DNA of 64,000 nucleotides, from contig NZ_AP023247.1 of assembly GCF_016756535.1 (NCBI RefSeq), positions 6,510,501 through 6,574,500 of the forward strand, given 5' to 3'. The stretch is from Mesorhizobium sp. 131-2-1. Its GTDB lineage: Bacteria > Pseudomonadota > Alphaproteobacteria > Rhizobiales > Rhizobiaceae. Of the stretch, positions 25,084-33,379 are shown piece after piece. Position 1 is the first letter of the stretch. Each line of letters begins with the position of its first letter. Made by a program: the position numbers and the translations under genes. The notes under the pieces were generated by a model. It searched no databases and was not told where the DNA came from. It was given only the letters and a program-made list of their open reading frames with translations.

Positions 25084-25854
25084 ATGGTTCAGCCCGGTAG
25101 AACACCATTGCACATTCAACTCGCCGATATCATTCGGTCTCAGATTGAGAGCGGCGTATTTAACGCTGGCGATCAACTCCCCACGGAGATGGAGTTGATG
25201 AAGCAGCACGAACTCAGCAGCAGTACGGTGCGGCAGGCCGTGCTTGCCCTTGTCGGTGAAGGCTTGCTTTACCGACGCGCTGGCAAGGGGACGTTCGTTG
25301 CCAAGCGTCACATCGGCCGGGACCTGCTCACTTTTTCAGGATTTTCGGAAGAGGCCGTGGCGCGTGGATTCCGGCCGGGTACCAGGCATGTGACGGTCGC
25401 CTGGCGTTCCGCTGACGCGGTGGTTGCAGCCGCTCTCAACGTGCCGACCGATGAGAGGGTGCTGACCATTGAGCGCCTGCGAACCATCGACGATGAAGTC
25501 GTGGCGGTTGAGACGGTTTCGTTTGCCGCGGCAATCGGACGCCAGATGGAAAAGCTCGACCTTGCCGACACCTCTTTCACAGAAATTATCGAGCGGCAGC
25601 TTGGTGTGGCTCTTGCGCGAGCCAGGCAGGAGATAAGGGCCGGCGCCGCGCGTGCCAGGCTGGCAAAAGCACTTGAGGTGTCCAGCGGCACTGCGGTGCT
25701 GCAAATCGACCGTACCGCTTTCGACACGAGCGATCGGGTTATTTACTTTTCGTCCTCGTCCTACCGGGCCGATCGTTACATTTACACCGGCTGGATCGAG
25801 CGCAAGAGCGCCTCGATCGCTCACCCACGCCAATTGATCGCCCGGAGTAGATGA
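25084..25854 (+). CDS. GntR/HutC-family transcriptional regulator, copy 2
   Basis: 256 residues: winged helix-turn-helix (about 8-75) and UTRA effector domain (about 95-240). HutC-type regulators are mostly repressors released by a catabolic substrate or intermediate. It is the first gene of a six-gene operon and faces the importer operon, so it probably controls both. The start ATG follows gaggaggccgc. Its stop overlaps the ribokinase start (ATGA). The paralogue at 16489-17259 differs by scattered substitutions spread over both domains, consistent with an old duplication and possible change of ligand specificity. Confidence 0.92.
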   Translation: MVQPGRTPLHIQLADIIRSQIESGVFNAGDQLPTEMELMKQHELSSSTVRQAVLALVGEGLLYRRAGKGTFVAKRHIGRDLLTFSGFSEEAVARGFRPGTRHVTVAWRSADAVVAAALNVPTDERVLTIERLRTIDDEVVAVETVSFAAAIGRQMEKLDLADTSFTEIIERQLGVALARARQEIRAGAARARLAKALEVSSGTAVLQIDRTAFDTSDRVIYFSSSSYRADRYIYTGWIERKSASIAHPRQLIARSR

Positions 25855-26786
25855 TGCCCACCTGCGAAGTTTATGTCGTCGGCTCGTACGGCGTTGCGTT
25901 TTGGATTGTGGGCGACGTGCCAGCGCCGGGCGAAACCCGGCTGGGGTCGGGGTTTGCCTTCGGAAATGGCGGCAAGGGCTCTAATCAGGCCATCGGAGCT
26001 GCGCGACTCGGCGCCAGATGCAAACTGCTGGCGGGCGTCGGCGCCGACAAATTCGGTGACGAGGCACTGGAACTCTGGCGCGCCGAAGGGGTCGACTGCT
26101 CGGCGGTTAGGCAGATGGGCGAGACGCCAACGATGGCCGGGATCATCATTCTCGACGCCGCAGGCGAGAACCGCATCATCACCGATCCCGGCGCCAATGC
26201 GCGGCTCGCGGCGACCGATGTCGAAGCCTTCGCAGCCACCTGGAAGAGCCCGGGCATCCTGCTCACGCAGCTCGAGATCCCAGTCGAGACGGCGGCCCGC
26301 GCGCTTGCCCTCGGCAAGGCGCGGGGATTGACGACAATCCTTAATCCTGCACCTGGCCGCGCCCTGCCGAAGGAGATCCTTGCCGACGTTGACATCCTAA
26401 CGCCGAACCAGTCCGAAGCGCGCATCCTGCTGGGGCTCGAAGCGGACAATCGGCAGGCCGACGCCGAAATAGCGGCAAGACTACGCGGTCTCGGCGTGGG
26501 GTACGTCGTAATGACACTGGGCGCGGATGGTGCCCTGATTGCCGGTCCTGACGGAATAATCAATATCGCGAGCTATCCGGTCAACGTCGTCGACACCACC
26601 GGGGCCGGGGATGCATTCAATGGGGCACTCGCTGCAGGGCTGGCCAGTGGATTGACCCTCGCTGAGGCCGTTCGCCGCGGCACTGCGGCGGGCGCCCTCG
26701 CAGTCACGAAAAAGCTCGTGGTTCCGGCATTGCCCGAGGAGAGTCAGATTTCACAACTGATGAAAGATCGGACCGCCTGCGCATGA
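25851..26786 (+). CDS. Ribokinase-like PfkB-family sugar kinase
   Basis: 311 residues. The N-terminal substrate-binding segment is GNGGKGSNQAIGAARLGA, and the C-terminal ATP-binding and catalytic motif is DTTGAGDAFNGALAAGL with the catalytic Asp in GAGD. These are RbsK-subfamily features, so the substrate is probably a pentose or nucleoside-derived sugar; the presence of a nucleoside hydrolase and a sugar importer nearby agrees. It overlaps both neighbours by 4 bp. Phosphorylation early in the pathway would explain the ComB-like phosphatase gene that follows. The exact sugar cannot be read from the sequence. Confidence 0.9.
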   Translation: MMPTCEVYVVGSYGVAFWIVGDVPAPGETRLGSGFAFGNGGKGSNQAIGAARLGARCKLLAGVGADKFGDEALELWRAEGVDCSAVRQMGETPTMAGIIILDAAGENRIITDPGANARLAATDVEAFAATWKSPGILLTQLEIPVETAARALALGKARGLTTILNPAPGRALPKEILADVDILTPNQSEARILLGLEADNRQADAEIAARLRGLGVGYVVMTLGADGALIAGPDGIINIASYPVNVVDTTGAGDAFNGALAAGLASGLTLAEAVRRGTAAGALAVTKKLVVPALPEESQISQLMKDRTACA

Positions 26787-27547
26787 AGATCAAGGTTGCT
26801 TTCCTTCCCACCAGTCCCCTGGCTATTGCCGGAGACGTATGCATTGTCGTGGATGTGATCCGCGCCACGACAGCTCTCGTCGGACTTTTCGACGCCGGCA
26901 GCAATCGTGTGTTTGTCGGAGGGTTTCGCTCGGACGTCGCTAAAGCGCGCGCCGCCGTGGGTGAGAATGGCGTTATTTGCGCGGAGTTGGATGATGGATC
27001 AACGCCCCTCGGATTTGATCATGAGCCCTCGCCGTCCCTCCTATCGCGACTCGATCTGTCGGGGCGCTCCGCGATGCTGGCAACGGCAAATGGCACGCCA
27101 GCCATTCTCGCGGCAGTTCGCGAAGGCGCTGCCTTGATACTGATTGGTTCGCTGCGAAACCTGGATGCGGTTGCCCGGCGTGCGCTCTCGGAGGCCTCAT
27201 CGCGCAAAACAGACATCACCATAATCTGTTCAGGCCAGCTCCGAAACTCACGTATTGCGATTGAGGACAGCTATTGCGCCGGCATGATCGTTTCACGGTT
27301 TTGTGATCTTTCGAACGGTGACGCTGTCAAACTAGACGACTCGGCGTCGCTCGCTCACGGCTTCACAATCTCGCAAGATAGTGCCGTGAAGGTGTTATTG
27401 GGCTCGATGACCGGTCGTCGCTTCATCGGCAACTGTCGGCAGAACGACGTGGAGTTCTGTGCGCGCATCAACGAATCGAAAATCGTTCCGGTCATGACCG
27501 CGCAAGGCGAAGAATGCGATCATCCGGTTTATCTCCTCGATGCCTAG
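26783..27547 (+). CDS. ComB-like phosphatase (2-phosphosulfolactate phosphatase family)
   Basis: 254 residues of the ComB family, whose founder removes phosphate from 2-phosphosulfolactate in coenzyme M biosynthesis. Family features are VCIVVDVIRATTALVGLFDAG (quoted: VVDVIRATTALVGLFDAG), CAELDDGSTPLGFDHEPSPS, MLATANGTPAI and the SGQLRNSRIAIEDSYCAG region. Alphaproteobacteria do not make coenzyme M, so here it probably hydrolyses another phosphorylated 2-hydroxyacid produced in this operon. It overlaps the kinase gene by 4 bp and the dehydrogenase gene by 8 bp. Confidence 0.8.
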   Translation: MKIKVAFLPTSPLAIAGDVCIVVDVIRATTALVGLFDAGSNRVFVGGFRSDVAKARAAVGENGVICAELDDGSTPLGFDHEPSPSLLSRLDLSGRSAMLATANGTPAILAAVREGAALILIGSLRNLDAVARRALSEASSRKTDITIICSGQLRNSRIAIEDSYCAGMIVSRFCDLSNGDAVKLDDSASLAHGFTISQDSAVKVLLGSMTGRRFIGNCRQNDVEFCARINESKIVPVMTAQGEECDHPVYLLDA

Positions 27548-28628
27548 TAGCCCAGACGCCATCAGATTGATCAGTGGCCGACCTCGCGTCCTGGCCACAG
27601 CAGATCTCAGCCCGGAGGGCATCGCCTCGCTCCGCGACATGAGCGAGCTCAAATTGCTCGGCTGGGCAGCCGGCGAGTGGTTCTGTGATCGCAAGCAGCT
27701 AATGGAGGCAATTGCTGATGCCGAAGTTGTAATAGCGGGATATGAGTGCTTTGACGAGGCGCTGCTGGCTGCCGCACCTCAGCTTCGCGTGATCCTGTCA
27801 GTGCGCTCGGCCCCGGAAGCGAACATCGATGTGGCGGCCGCAACGGCGCGCGGGATCGCCGTCTTGCACACTGTCGGGCGCACGGATCACGGGGTTGCAG
27901 AGTTCACGGTTGCTCTCGCACTAGGGCTTACTCGACACCTTATCCCAGCCGGTGCATGGATTAGATCCCGCCCCCCTGACTTCGACGCCGGGGAGGACCT
28001 TTATCGCGGCACGGTATGGGGTCGCGGCGCGGGTTCTCCGCAACTCGCATTCACCGGCATTGAGCTCCATGGCCGCACACTCGGCATCGTCGGCTTTGGG
28101 GCAATCGGCCGTGTCGTCGCGGAAAAATTTTCCGGCTTTGGCATGAGCACTATCGTCCATGATCCATATGTCGACAGCGTCGAGTTAAGAACCCTCGGGG
28201 TCGAACAAGTCTCACTCGACGAACTTCTGGCACGCTCGGCAATTGTAACCTTGCACGCACGGCTCAGCACGCAAACGCGCGGCATGATCGGCGCAGACCA
28301 GCTCGGTCGGATGGGGCGCGGCGCGTATCTCATCAACACAGGTCGGGCAGGCCTTATCGACACTGGCGCGCTACTACAGGCCTTGGACTGCGAACAGATA
28401 GCTGGGGCCGCGCTAGACGTCTTTGACACAGAGCCGCCTTCGGCAAGGGATCCGCTTGTTACCCATCCGCGCGTCCTTGCGACGCCTCATATCGCCGCGT
28501 GGACCGAAGAAATGCGTGTACGTCACACCCGCAGCATTGTGCAAAATCTACAGCGGCTCTTGGCCGGCAAACCCGGCAATCTGTCGAACCCCGAAGTTCT
28601 CACGACGGCTGGGAGAATCGTGCCTTGA
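27540..28628 (+). CDS. D-isomer-specific 2-hydroxyacid dehydrogenase
   Basis: 362 residues. The Rossmann motif is TLGIVGFGAIGRVVAEKF. The catalytic Arg is likely in SVRSAPEANID or the TGRAG region, and the catalytic His is in ATPHIAAWTEEM. NAD(P)-dependent enzymes of this family interconvert 2-oxo and 2-hydroxy acids. An N-terminal stretch of about 15 residues precedes the usual family start. It overlaps the ComB-like gene by 8 bp and the dehydratase gene by 4 bp (TTGA), which points to strict co-translation. The product of the ComB-like phosphatase, a 2-hydroxyacid, would be a natural substrate. Confidence 0.88.
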   Translation: MPSSPDAIRLISGRPRVLATADLSPEGIASLRDMSELKLLGWAAGEWFCDRKQLMEAIADAEVVIAGYECFDEALLAAAPQLRVILSVRSAPEANIDVAAATARGIAVLHTVGRTDHGVAEFTVALALGLTRHLIPAGAWIRSRPPDFDAGEDLYRGTVWGRGAGSPQLAFTGIELHGRTLGIVGFGAIGRVVAEKFSGFGMSTIVHDPYVDSVELRTLGVEQVSLDELLARSAIVTLHARLSTQTRGMIGADQLGRMGRGAYLINTGRAGLIDTGALLQALDCEQIAGAALDVFDTEPPSARDPLVTHPRVLATPHIAAWTEEMRVRHTRSIVQNLQRLLAGKPGNLSNPEVLTTAGRIVP

Positions 28629-29758
28629 AAATCATCGATGTCGCCTCCCGTCTCTATCACATTCCGCCGACGGTCTCCTGGGAGGACGCCACACACCGCG
28701 TTGCGAACCTCGAATTCATCATCACCCGCGTGACCACAGACGCTGGAATCGTTGGCGAGGGCTTTGCCTACACGACAGGGATCGGCGGAAGCGCCATCCT
28801 CGCGCTGATCGATGATTATTGCCGAACGATGATTGTCGGACAAGATCCGCGACAGGTTGAGCGACTTTGGTCGTTCCTGTATGGCCAATTGCACCGCAGC
28901 GGCACCGGGGGCATCAACACCCTCGCATTAGGCGCGATCGACATCGCGCTATGGGATATCGCGGCCAAGTGGCACGATGTTCCACTATTCCGTCTGCTTG
29001 GCGCGCGCCGTGACAGTATCCCCACCTATGGCAGTGGCATCGACCTCTTCCTCGACAGTGACGCTCTACTCAACCAGGTCGAAGGGTTCCTGGCGCAGGG
29101 CCACAAGGCAGTGAAGATCAAGATCGGTCGGGACAACGCGGAAGAAGATCTCGACCGTATCACAGCCGTGAAGAAACTGATCGGCCCCACGCGACGACTG
29201 TTCGTCGATGCCAACCAGCACTGGAATGTCGCCGACTGCATGACCCGACTGCAAAAACTAGCCGCGTTCGACCTTGGCTGGATCGAAGAGCCTCTCCATG
29301 CCGAGGATGTTCGTGGGCACGCCGACCTGCGCCGTTTCGTGTCGCTGCCCATTGCGATCGGCGAGAGCCTATACACGCGGCATCAATTTGCTGACTATCT
29401 ACACGCTAATGCCGTAGACATCGTCCAAGCGGACGTGTGCCGAGTTGGGGGTATTAGCGAGTGGCTGAAGATTGCCAATCTGTCAGCTTCCTTCCACCGC
29501 AACATGGCGCCTCATTACATGTCCGAACTCTCCGTCGCAGTGATGTGTGCGATCGATAACGCGGACATCCTCGAATGCGTGCACGGCGGAAGCTTCTCCG
29601 AGATGGGTGTGCTTCAGACGGCGCTTCGGCTCGAGAACGGAGTGGCCTTCCCATTTGAGGCGCCCGGACATGGGGTGGTATTCGACCACGAAAAGCTCGA
29701 GCCCTTCGCTGTCGATCCTGCCCAACTGCGGAAGCGGAATCTACAGAGTGCAAAGTGA
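28625..29758 (+). CDS. Enolase-superfamily (mandelate racemase type) sugar-acid dehydratase
   Basis: 377 residues from a TTG start at 28625 that overlaps the previous stop (TTGA) and gives the family N terminus KIIDVASRLYHIPP; the open frame further upstream overlaps the dehydrogenase. Acid-base Lys pair in VKIKIG (164, 166), metal ligands Asp195 (FVDANQHW), Glu221 or 222 (WIEEPL) and Glu247 (IGESLY), and His in APHYMSEL. The KxK plus His arrangement is that of racemases and acid-sugar dehydratases. With the lactonase and dehydrogenase genes it suggests breakdown of an aldonic-type acid. It is not assignable to one substrate by eye. Confidence 0.88.
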   Translation: MKIIDVASRLYHIPPTVSWEDATHRVANLEFIITRVTTDAGIVGEGFAYTTGIGGSAILALIDDYCRTMIVGQDPRQVERLWSFLYGQLHRSGTGGINTLALGAIDIALWDIAAKWHDVPLFRLLGARRDSIPTYGSGIDLFLDSDALLNQVEGFLAQGHKAVKIKIGRDNAEEDLDRITAVKKLIGPTRRLFVDANQHWNVADCMTRLQKLAAFDLGWIEEPLHAEDVRGHADLRRFVSLPIAIGESLYTRHQFADYLHANAVDIVQADVCRVGGISEWLKIANLSASFHRNMAPHYMSELSVAVMCAIDNADILECVHGGSFSEMGVLQTALRLENGVAFPFEAPGHGVVFDHEKLEPFAVDPAQLRKRNLQSAK

Positions 29759-30636
29759 TGCGGCTTCATCACGCACGCACGGCATTCGATTGCCACAACC
29801 TGCTGGGCGAAGGATGCAACTGGAGCGCATCGGACCAGAGCCTATGGTGGACTGATATCGAAGCGAAGAGCGTGTTCCGCTGGGACGACAAACGGAGGGT
29901 TGCAGCGGTACGGCAACTTCCCAATCGTGCTGCGTTCGTCTTTCCACGCGCGCGTGGCGGCTTCGTGCTCGGCTTTCCTAAGTCTATTGTTGTCACCGAC
30001 CTGACCTTTTCCGACTTCTCACAGCTGGCCGAAATCGAGCCGCATCTTGCGCAAACGCGCGTCAACGACGCCGCGATCGATCCGTACGGCGGGATCGTCT
30101 TGGGCACATACAATGAACGCAGCCGTGAGCCAGTCGGAAGCGTCTATCGCCTCGCGCCCGATGGAGAGATCGTCACGCTCTTTGGTGGCGTAGCGGCGGC
30201 CAACGGACTGGCATTTTCGCCCGACGGCCGGATCATGTACTTCACCGACACGACGGATGGCACCATCCGGCGTTTCGCCGTGGCCCCGCAATTTGCTAGT
30301 CTTGCGGAGATAGGCCCACTGGCAGGCCCGAACGTCGCCCCGGGATCTCCTGATGGCGCCATCGTGGACATCGAAGGGGGCTACTGGAGCGCCAGGCTTC
30401 GAGGCGGCTGTGTCGTTCGTATCGATCGAAACGGTCAACTCACGGATCGCGTCGACATGCCGAGTATGGCGCCGACCTGTGTGGCACTTGGCGGGGAAGA
30501 CCTGAGCACGCTGTTCATAACCTCACGGCGAACCAGGCAATCGTCTGATGAACTTCTTCGATATCCCGAGTCCGGCAACCTCTTCCGCGTGGAGGTCGGT
30601 CAGGCTGGCGGACAGCCCTTCAGTTGCAGAATCTAG
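29758..30636 (+). CDS. SMP-30/gluconolactonase-family lactonase
   Basis: 292 residues from the ATG at 29758, which overlaps the previous stop (TGATG); a GTG three bases earlier is also possible. Six-bladed propeller motifs include NLLGEGCNWSASDQSLWWTDIE, with the metal-binding Glu in GEG (quoted: LLGEGCNWSASDQSLWWTD), then RVNDAAIDPYGGIVLGT (Asn and Asp ligands) and ANGLAFSPDGRIMYFTDT (Asp ligand). These enzymes hydrolyse sugar lactones. It is the last gene of the operon. Together with a sugar importer, kinase, dehydrogenase and dehydratase it completes a sugar-acid route. Confidence 0.88.
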   Translation: MRLHHARTAFDCHNLLGEGCNWSASDQSLWWTDIEAKSVFRWDDKRRVAAVRQLPNRAAFVFPRARGGFVLGFPKSIVVTDLTFSDFSQLAEIEPHLAQTRVNDAAIDPYGGIVLGTYNERSREPVGSVYRLAPDGEIVTLFGGVAAANGLAFSPDGRIMYFTDTTDGTIRRFAVAPQFASLAEIGPLAGPNVAPGSPDGAIVDIEGGYWSARLRGGCVVRIDRNGQLTDRVDMPSMAPTCVALGGEDLSTLFITSRRTRQSSDELLRYPESGNLFRVEVGQAGGQPFSCRI

Positions 30637-31538
30637 ACCCCAAGGACGAGGTTTGTGTCCGTGCACGGATCTAGACTAAGACTAGTCGCGTGGGACATGA
30701 AAGCGCCAGCTGCAGGTGGAATGAAACCGGGCGTCGAAGGCGTGAGGAGGGGGCAGTGTGCGACATCAATCTTCGCGACTCTCGACGAAGATGCCGTATC
30801 GCTCTTCGTCCGGAAGCACGACCTCGCTCGGCCCCTCTGAACGCCACCCCATCATGCAGTTCCTGCTGGCCGACGGATTTTCCAAGAAGGCGCTCAGCCC
30901 TCGCTCGGCAGAGGCGAGGCTCGGCGCATCCATGCATCTCTGCGGGCCGGATAACGACGGATACCGGCCGGCATAGCGCGTACGAAGCTAAGGACAAAGA
31001 CGCAAACACTCCCAGACGAAGGGTGCCGCCCTCGCCTCGACGCACGGCGTGCATGGCACCTAGGGCGTTCGTGTGCAAAAGCGCTGACACGCGCGCGTCA
31101 ACAACGTCGGCAGAGGTCGGCTTCACTCCTTGGTAGGGCCGTCGCAGAGAGATGTGCCCAAACCTCGTCTGGACTGCGCCGCACGCCGAGAGCGCGTCGA
31201 TTGCTGTCATCGAGCTTCCCCCTGTCGAACGCTGCCTTGTTTCATGTGGCGCAGGAAGCCGCCCGAGAGCCTTAGCTTGTACAAAGGAGGTGTCGTCGCG
31301 ACGGCACCTCGCATCTCGAGAAGTGGGCCGGTGGGCAACGGGGAGGTTCGTTACCCACCAGCTTCCTGTCTGCGCCGCAACGCAGCCAGGATAACACGTG
31401 GTGTTAGCGCCGATCGTTCACTTTGCGGCCACGGCGAGGGCCGCCGCTGCTATGCCAAAAACCCGACCACTCATTCGCGACAGTCACGAGCGGCGGAAAG
31501 GTCGAGTTGCAATGGGCGAGCACTGGTTCGGCTTACGA
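30637..31538. other. Convergent gap with no supported gene
   Basis: About 900 bp between the convergent lactonase and nucleoside hydrolase genes. One minus-strand frame near 30760-30930 (FLENPSASRNCMMGWRSEG, then LPDEERYGIFVE) looks like a former protein, but it is interrupted and unassigned. No intact frame or insertion-sequence end was recognised. Confidence 0.4.
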
Positions 31539-32570
31539 CTACCGAATATTCCCCAATAGCGTGGTCATGGCAGCAGTCATGGCGCTAGCATAGTTATCGG
31601 TATCCTTCACCTCGAACAGGAAGCGATTTGAACCCGAAACGGCGTCGGTCCACGTCGTGACCCCATTCGTATCGCACTTGATGTCGACGGGGCGGAAGCC
31701 AAAAACCGCATCGTCTGCGTCGGGCCCCGCGATAATGTTACCCAACTTGTCCACGGCTTGGGATGCCATGTGGAAAAAGCCTGCGGTGCACCACATAGGG
31801 CGATAAGCCTGGATTGTGTAGGAGCTCGATACATCGCTGCTCGGAGAAAGTAGCGGCTGTAGATAGCGTGCATCCGTTCGGGCCTCGAGGGAGTAGGTGA
31901 AGTAGCTTTGCAGGACGGGCGACAACTTTGGCAGGACTTCGCTCTGGTTGAAACCGTAGAAGGTACCGAACCGCTTCACCTTTTTCACGCTGAAATCCGA
32001 CCTCAGGTCCTCGAAGCACGGCATCCAGTAGATCGGGCACGGGATGTCGAACGTAGCGGCGTAAGCCGCCGCATTGAGCACAACGTTGTACTCTGTAGCT
32101 CCCTGCTGCGCCACATCGGGATGGCCCGTGCCCGCGTTGAGGTAGATCCCGGCACATTTGTTACGGAAAAGGTCTGGATCAAGTTTTGCCGCAACGGCGA
32201 GATCGCGACAGGAGCCGACAATGCTAATGTAAGCCGGTCCTTCGCTGTCGCGAAGATACTTGAGAAGGAACTCGGCGCCGGCGCGGTCCCGCCTGGGAAG
32301 GGCATTGAGCGACTCCCGGTCATGCGTGTAGGGCACGGAGGAGCCGACAGCCATGTGGGTCGGCATCCCGGTGAGGTAGCTTAGCTGTGCAATGCCGGTG
32401 ACGTCCGGACTGCGGCCTGGGTAGTGATCGGGCGGGAAGTCGACCAGTACGCCGCCGAGCTCGAGCTGGCCCGATGCGGCAAGAGCATAGACGCAAGCAA
32501 GGTCCCAGTGATCGTCGGGATCGATATAGGGACGAAACAGGTCGGTCTGGTGAAGCAATCTTACGGCCAT
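31539..32570 (-). CDS. Nucleoside hydrolase-like protein (IU-nucleosidase fold)
   Basis: 343 residues. The N-terminal calcium-site segment reads LLHQTDLFRPYIDPDDHWDLACVYAL (quoted: QTDLFRPYIDPDDHWDLA), where the family has DTDxGxDDAxAL. One Asp of the usual set is replaced by Gln and the spacing is longer. Later segments (SIVGSCRDLAVAAKLDPD; YLNAGTGHPD; EYNVVLNAAAYAATF) follow the nucleosidase pattern, including the Asn-rich substrate loop. The enzyme would release a base from a ribosyl compound. It faces away from a copy of the GntR operator region, so it is probably in the same regulon as the ribokinase operon and would feed sugar to that kinase. Activity with the altered site is uncertain. 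Confidence 0.72.
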   Translation of the reverse strand: MAVRLLHQTDLFRPYIDPDDHWDLACVYALAASGQLELGGVLVDFPPDHYPGRSPDVTGIAQLSYLTGMPTHMAVGSSVPYTHDRESLNALPRRDRAGAEFLLKYLRDSEGPAYISIVGSCRDLAVAAKLDPDLFRNKCAGIYLNAGTGHPDVAQQGATEYNVVLNAAAYAATFDIPCPIYWMPCFEDLRSDFSVKKVKRFGTFYGFNQSEVLPKLSPVLQSYFTYSLEARTDARYLQPLLSPSSDVSSSYTIQAYRPMWCTAGFFHMASQAVDKLGNIIAGPDADDAVFGFRPVDIKCDTNGVTTWTDAVSGSNRFLFEVKDTDNYASAMTAAMTTLLGNIR

Positions 32571-32585
32571 GCGAATCCTCGTGGT

Positions 32586-32625
32586 TGAACGGCCGACATC
32601 GCGACCGAGTCGGGTGAAGAAGCAT
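32586..32625 (-). pseudogene. Scrap of an ABC permease 3' end
   Basis: About 35 bp (cgacatcgcgaccgagtcgg gtgaa) resembles the last codons of the UgpE-type permease at 21890-21925 (cgacatcgcgacggactggg tgaa). It is too short to be functional and indicates a former second importer copy. Confidence 0.45.
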
Positions 32626-32635
32626 ACGCAGGCTA

Positions 32636-32720
32636 AGATATTTCTTGCAAGAATGCAATAATCTAATATTGCCAGCCGCCAATGCCGTGTGATAGCAATG
32701 TCTCGGCTTGAGGAAGCAGT
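32636..32720. repeat. Second copy of the GntR-operon control region
   Basis: About 85 bp closely matching 25003-25083. Both share tttcttgcaagaatgcaata, the TATTGCCAG segment, and gccgtgtgatagcaatg-ctcg up to the start codon context (ttgaggaagcagtATGGTT, against ttgaggaggccgcATGGTT). The palindrome at 32655-32672 is retained. What follows is not the regulator gene but an unrelated dehydrogenase relic. Confidence 0.85.
32655..32672. promoter_or_regulatory. Candidate GntR operator, copy 2
   Basis: GCAATA-ATCTAA-TATTGC. The arms are identical to the palindrome at 25018-25035 and the spacer differs. It lies 85-102 bp upstream of the nucleoside hydrolase start (minus strand). Confidence 0.65.
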
Positions 32721-32985
32721 ATGGTTTCGTCGGGAATGCGGTGGCGCGCGAAGCGCGCGTCGAACACGTGTTTCGCTATGCCCATGTTGTCCACGCTGTG
32801 TTCCGTGCTCTCTTCAGGTGCAATTGACGTGGAACCGCTGATCACGCGCACGTTCGAATTCGAAGACAGTGTTCGAGATGAATCGCCGCATCTGCCCCGA
32901 CGGGCGAAGTGAAGATGCAGACTATGTGCAATAGGGGAGATGCCAATGGCTCAGGTCACCGTCAGGAACATCGCCAAGCTACCAC
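32721..32985 (+). pseudogene. Dehydrogenase 3' end joined to an importer ATPase 5' end
   Basis: One frame gives FRYAHVVHAVFRALSSGAID then VEPLITRTFEFEDSV. This is the C-terminal signature of zinc-dependent xylitol/sorbitol-type dehydrogenases. It is followed at 32946 by ATGGCTCAGGTCACCGTCAG, which encodes [11 protein letters not shown], the start of the ABC ATPase at 21812. Both are fragments, and the order suggests a lost dehydrogenase-ATPase gene pair. Confidence 0.7.
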
Positions 32986-32989
32986 GCTC

Positions 32990-33261
32990 GCCCTAATGCG
33001 GTGGCGGAGCTCTACGCCTACCGGATCATCGTGAATCACCGCGAGGCGTACGAGCTCTATGCAAGCACGGCGAGCGCATGTGGCGCATCTTGCAGCGTCA
33101 TCGACAAACGCTGTTCAGGCCAATCGAGGTTGACCTGCTGATCGGCGATGCCTCCAAGGCCGCCGACCAAACTCGGCTGGAAGCCGAAGACCACTTTCGA
33201 TGAGCTCGTCTCGGAAATGGTCGAGGCCGACTGCCGCGCCTACGGGATCGTGTTAGTGTGA
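32990..33261 (+). pseudogene. GDP-mannose 4,6-dehydratase (gmd/noeL-type) remnant
   Basis: Pieces in two frames: VAELYAYRIIVNHREAYELY matches the active-site region of Gmd (KLYAYWITVNYREAYG, with the YxxxK-type residues). FRPIEVDLLIGDASKA and KPKTTFDELVSEMVEAD match its C terminus. The 5' half and a large internal part are missing. In rhizobia this enzyme supplies GDP-fucose for Nod factor and surface sugars. It is dead here. Confidence 0.85.
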
Positions 33262-33379
33262 CGTGAAAACACGATGACTTCGCGGGCATGTGCATCTTGC
33301 CGTTTCAGAGGCCGTCGGCATTTCAGGCCCGCCGCGGTCAGCCGGCATCAGTTAGTTCCTATCGTTTGGATCGGCAAAT

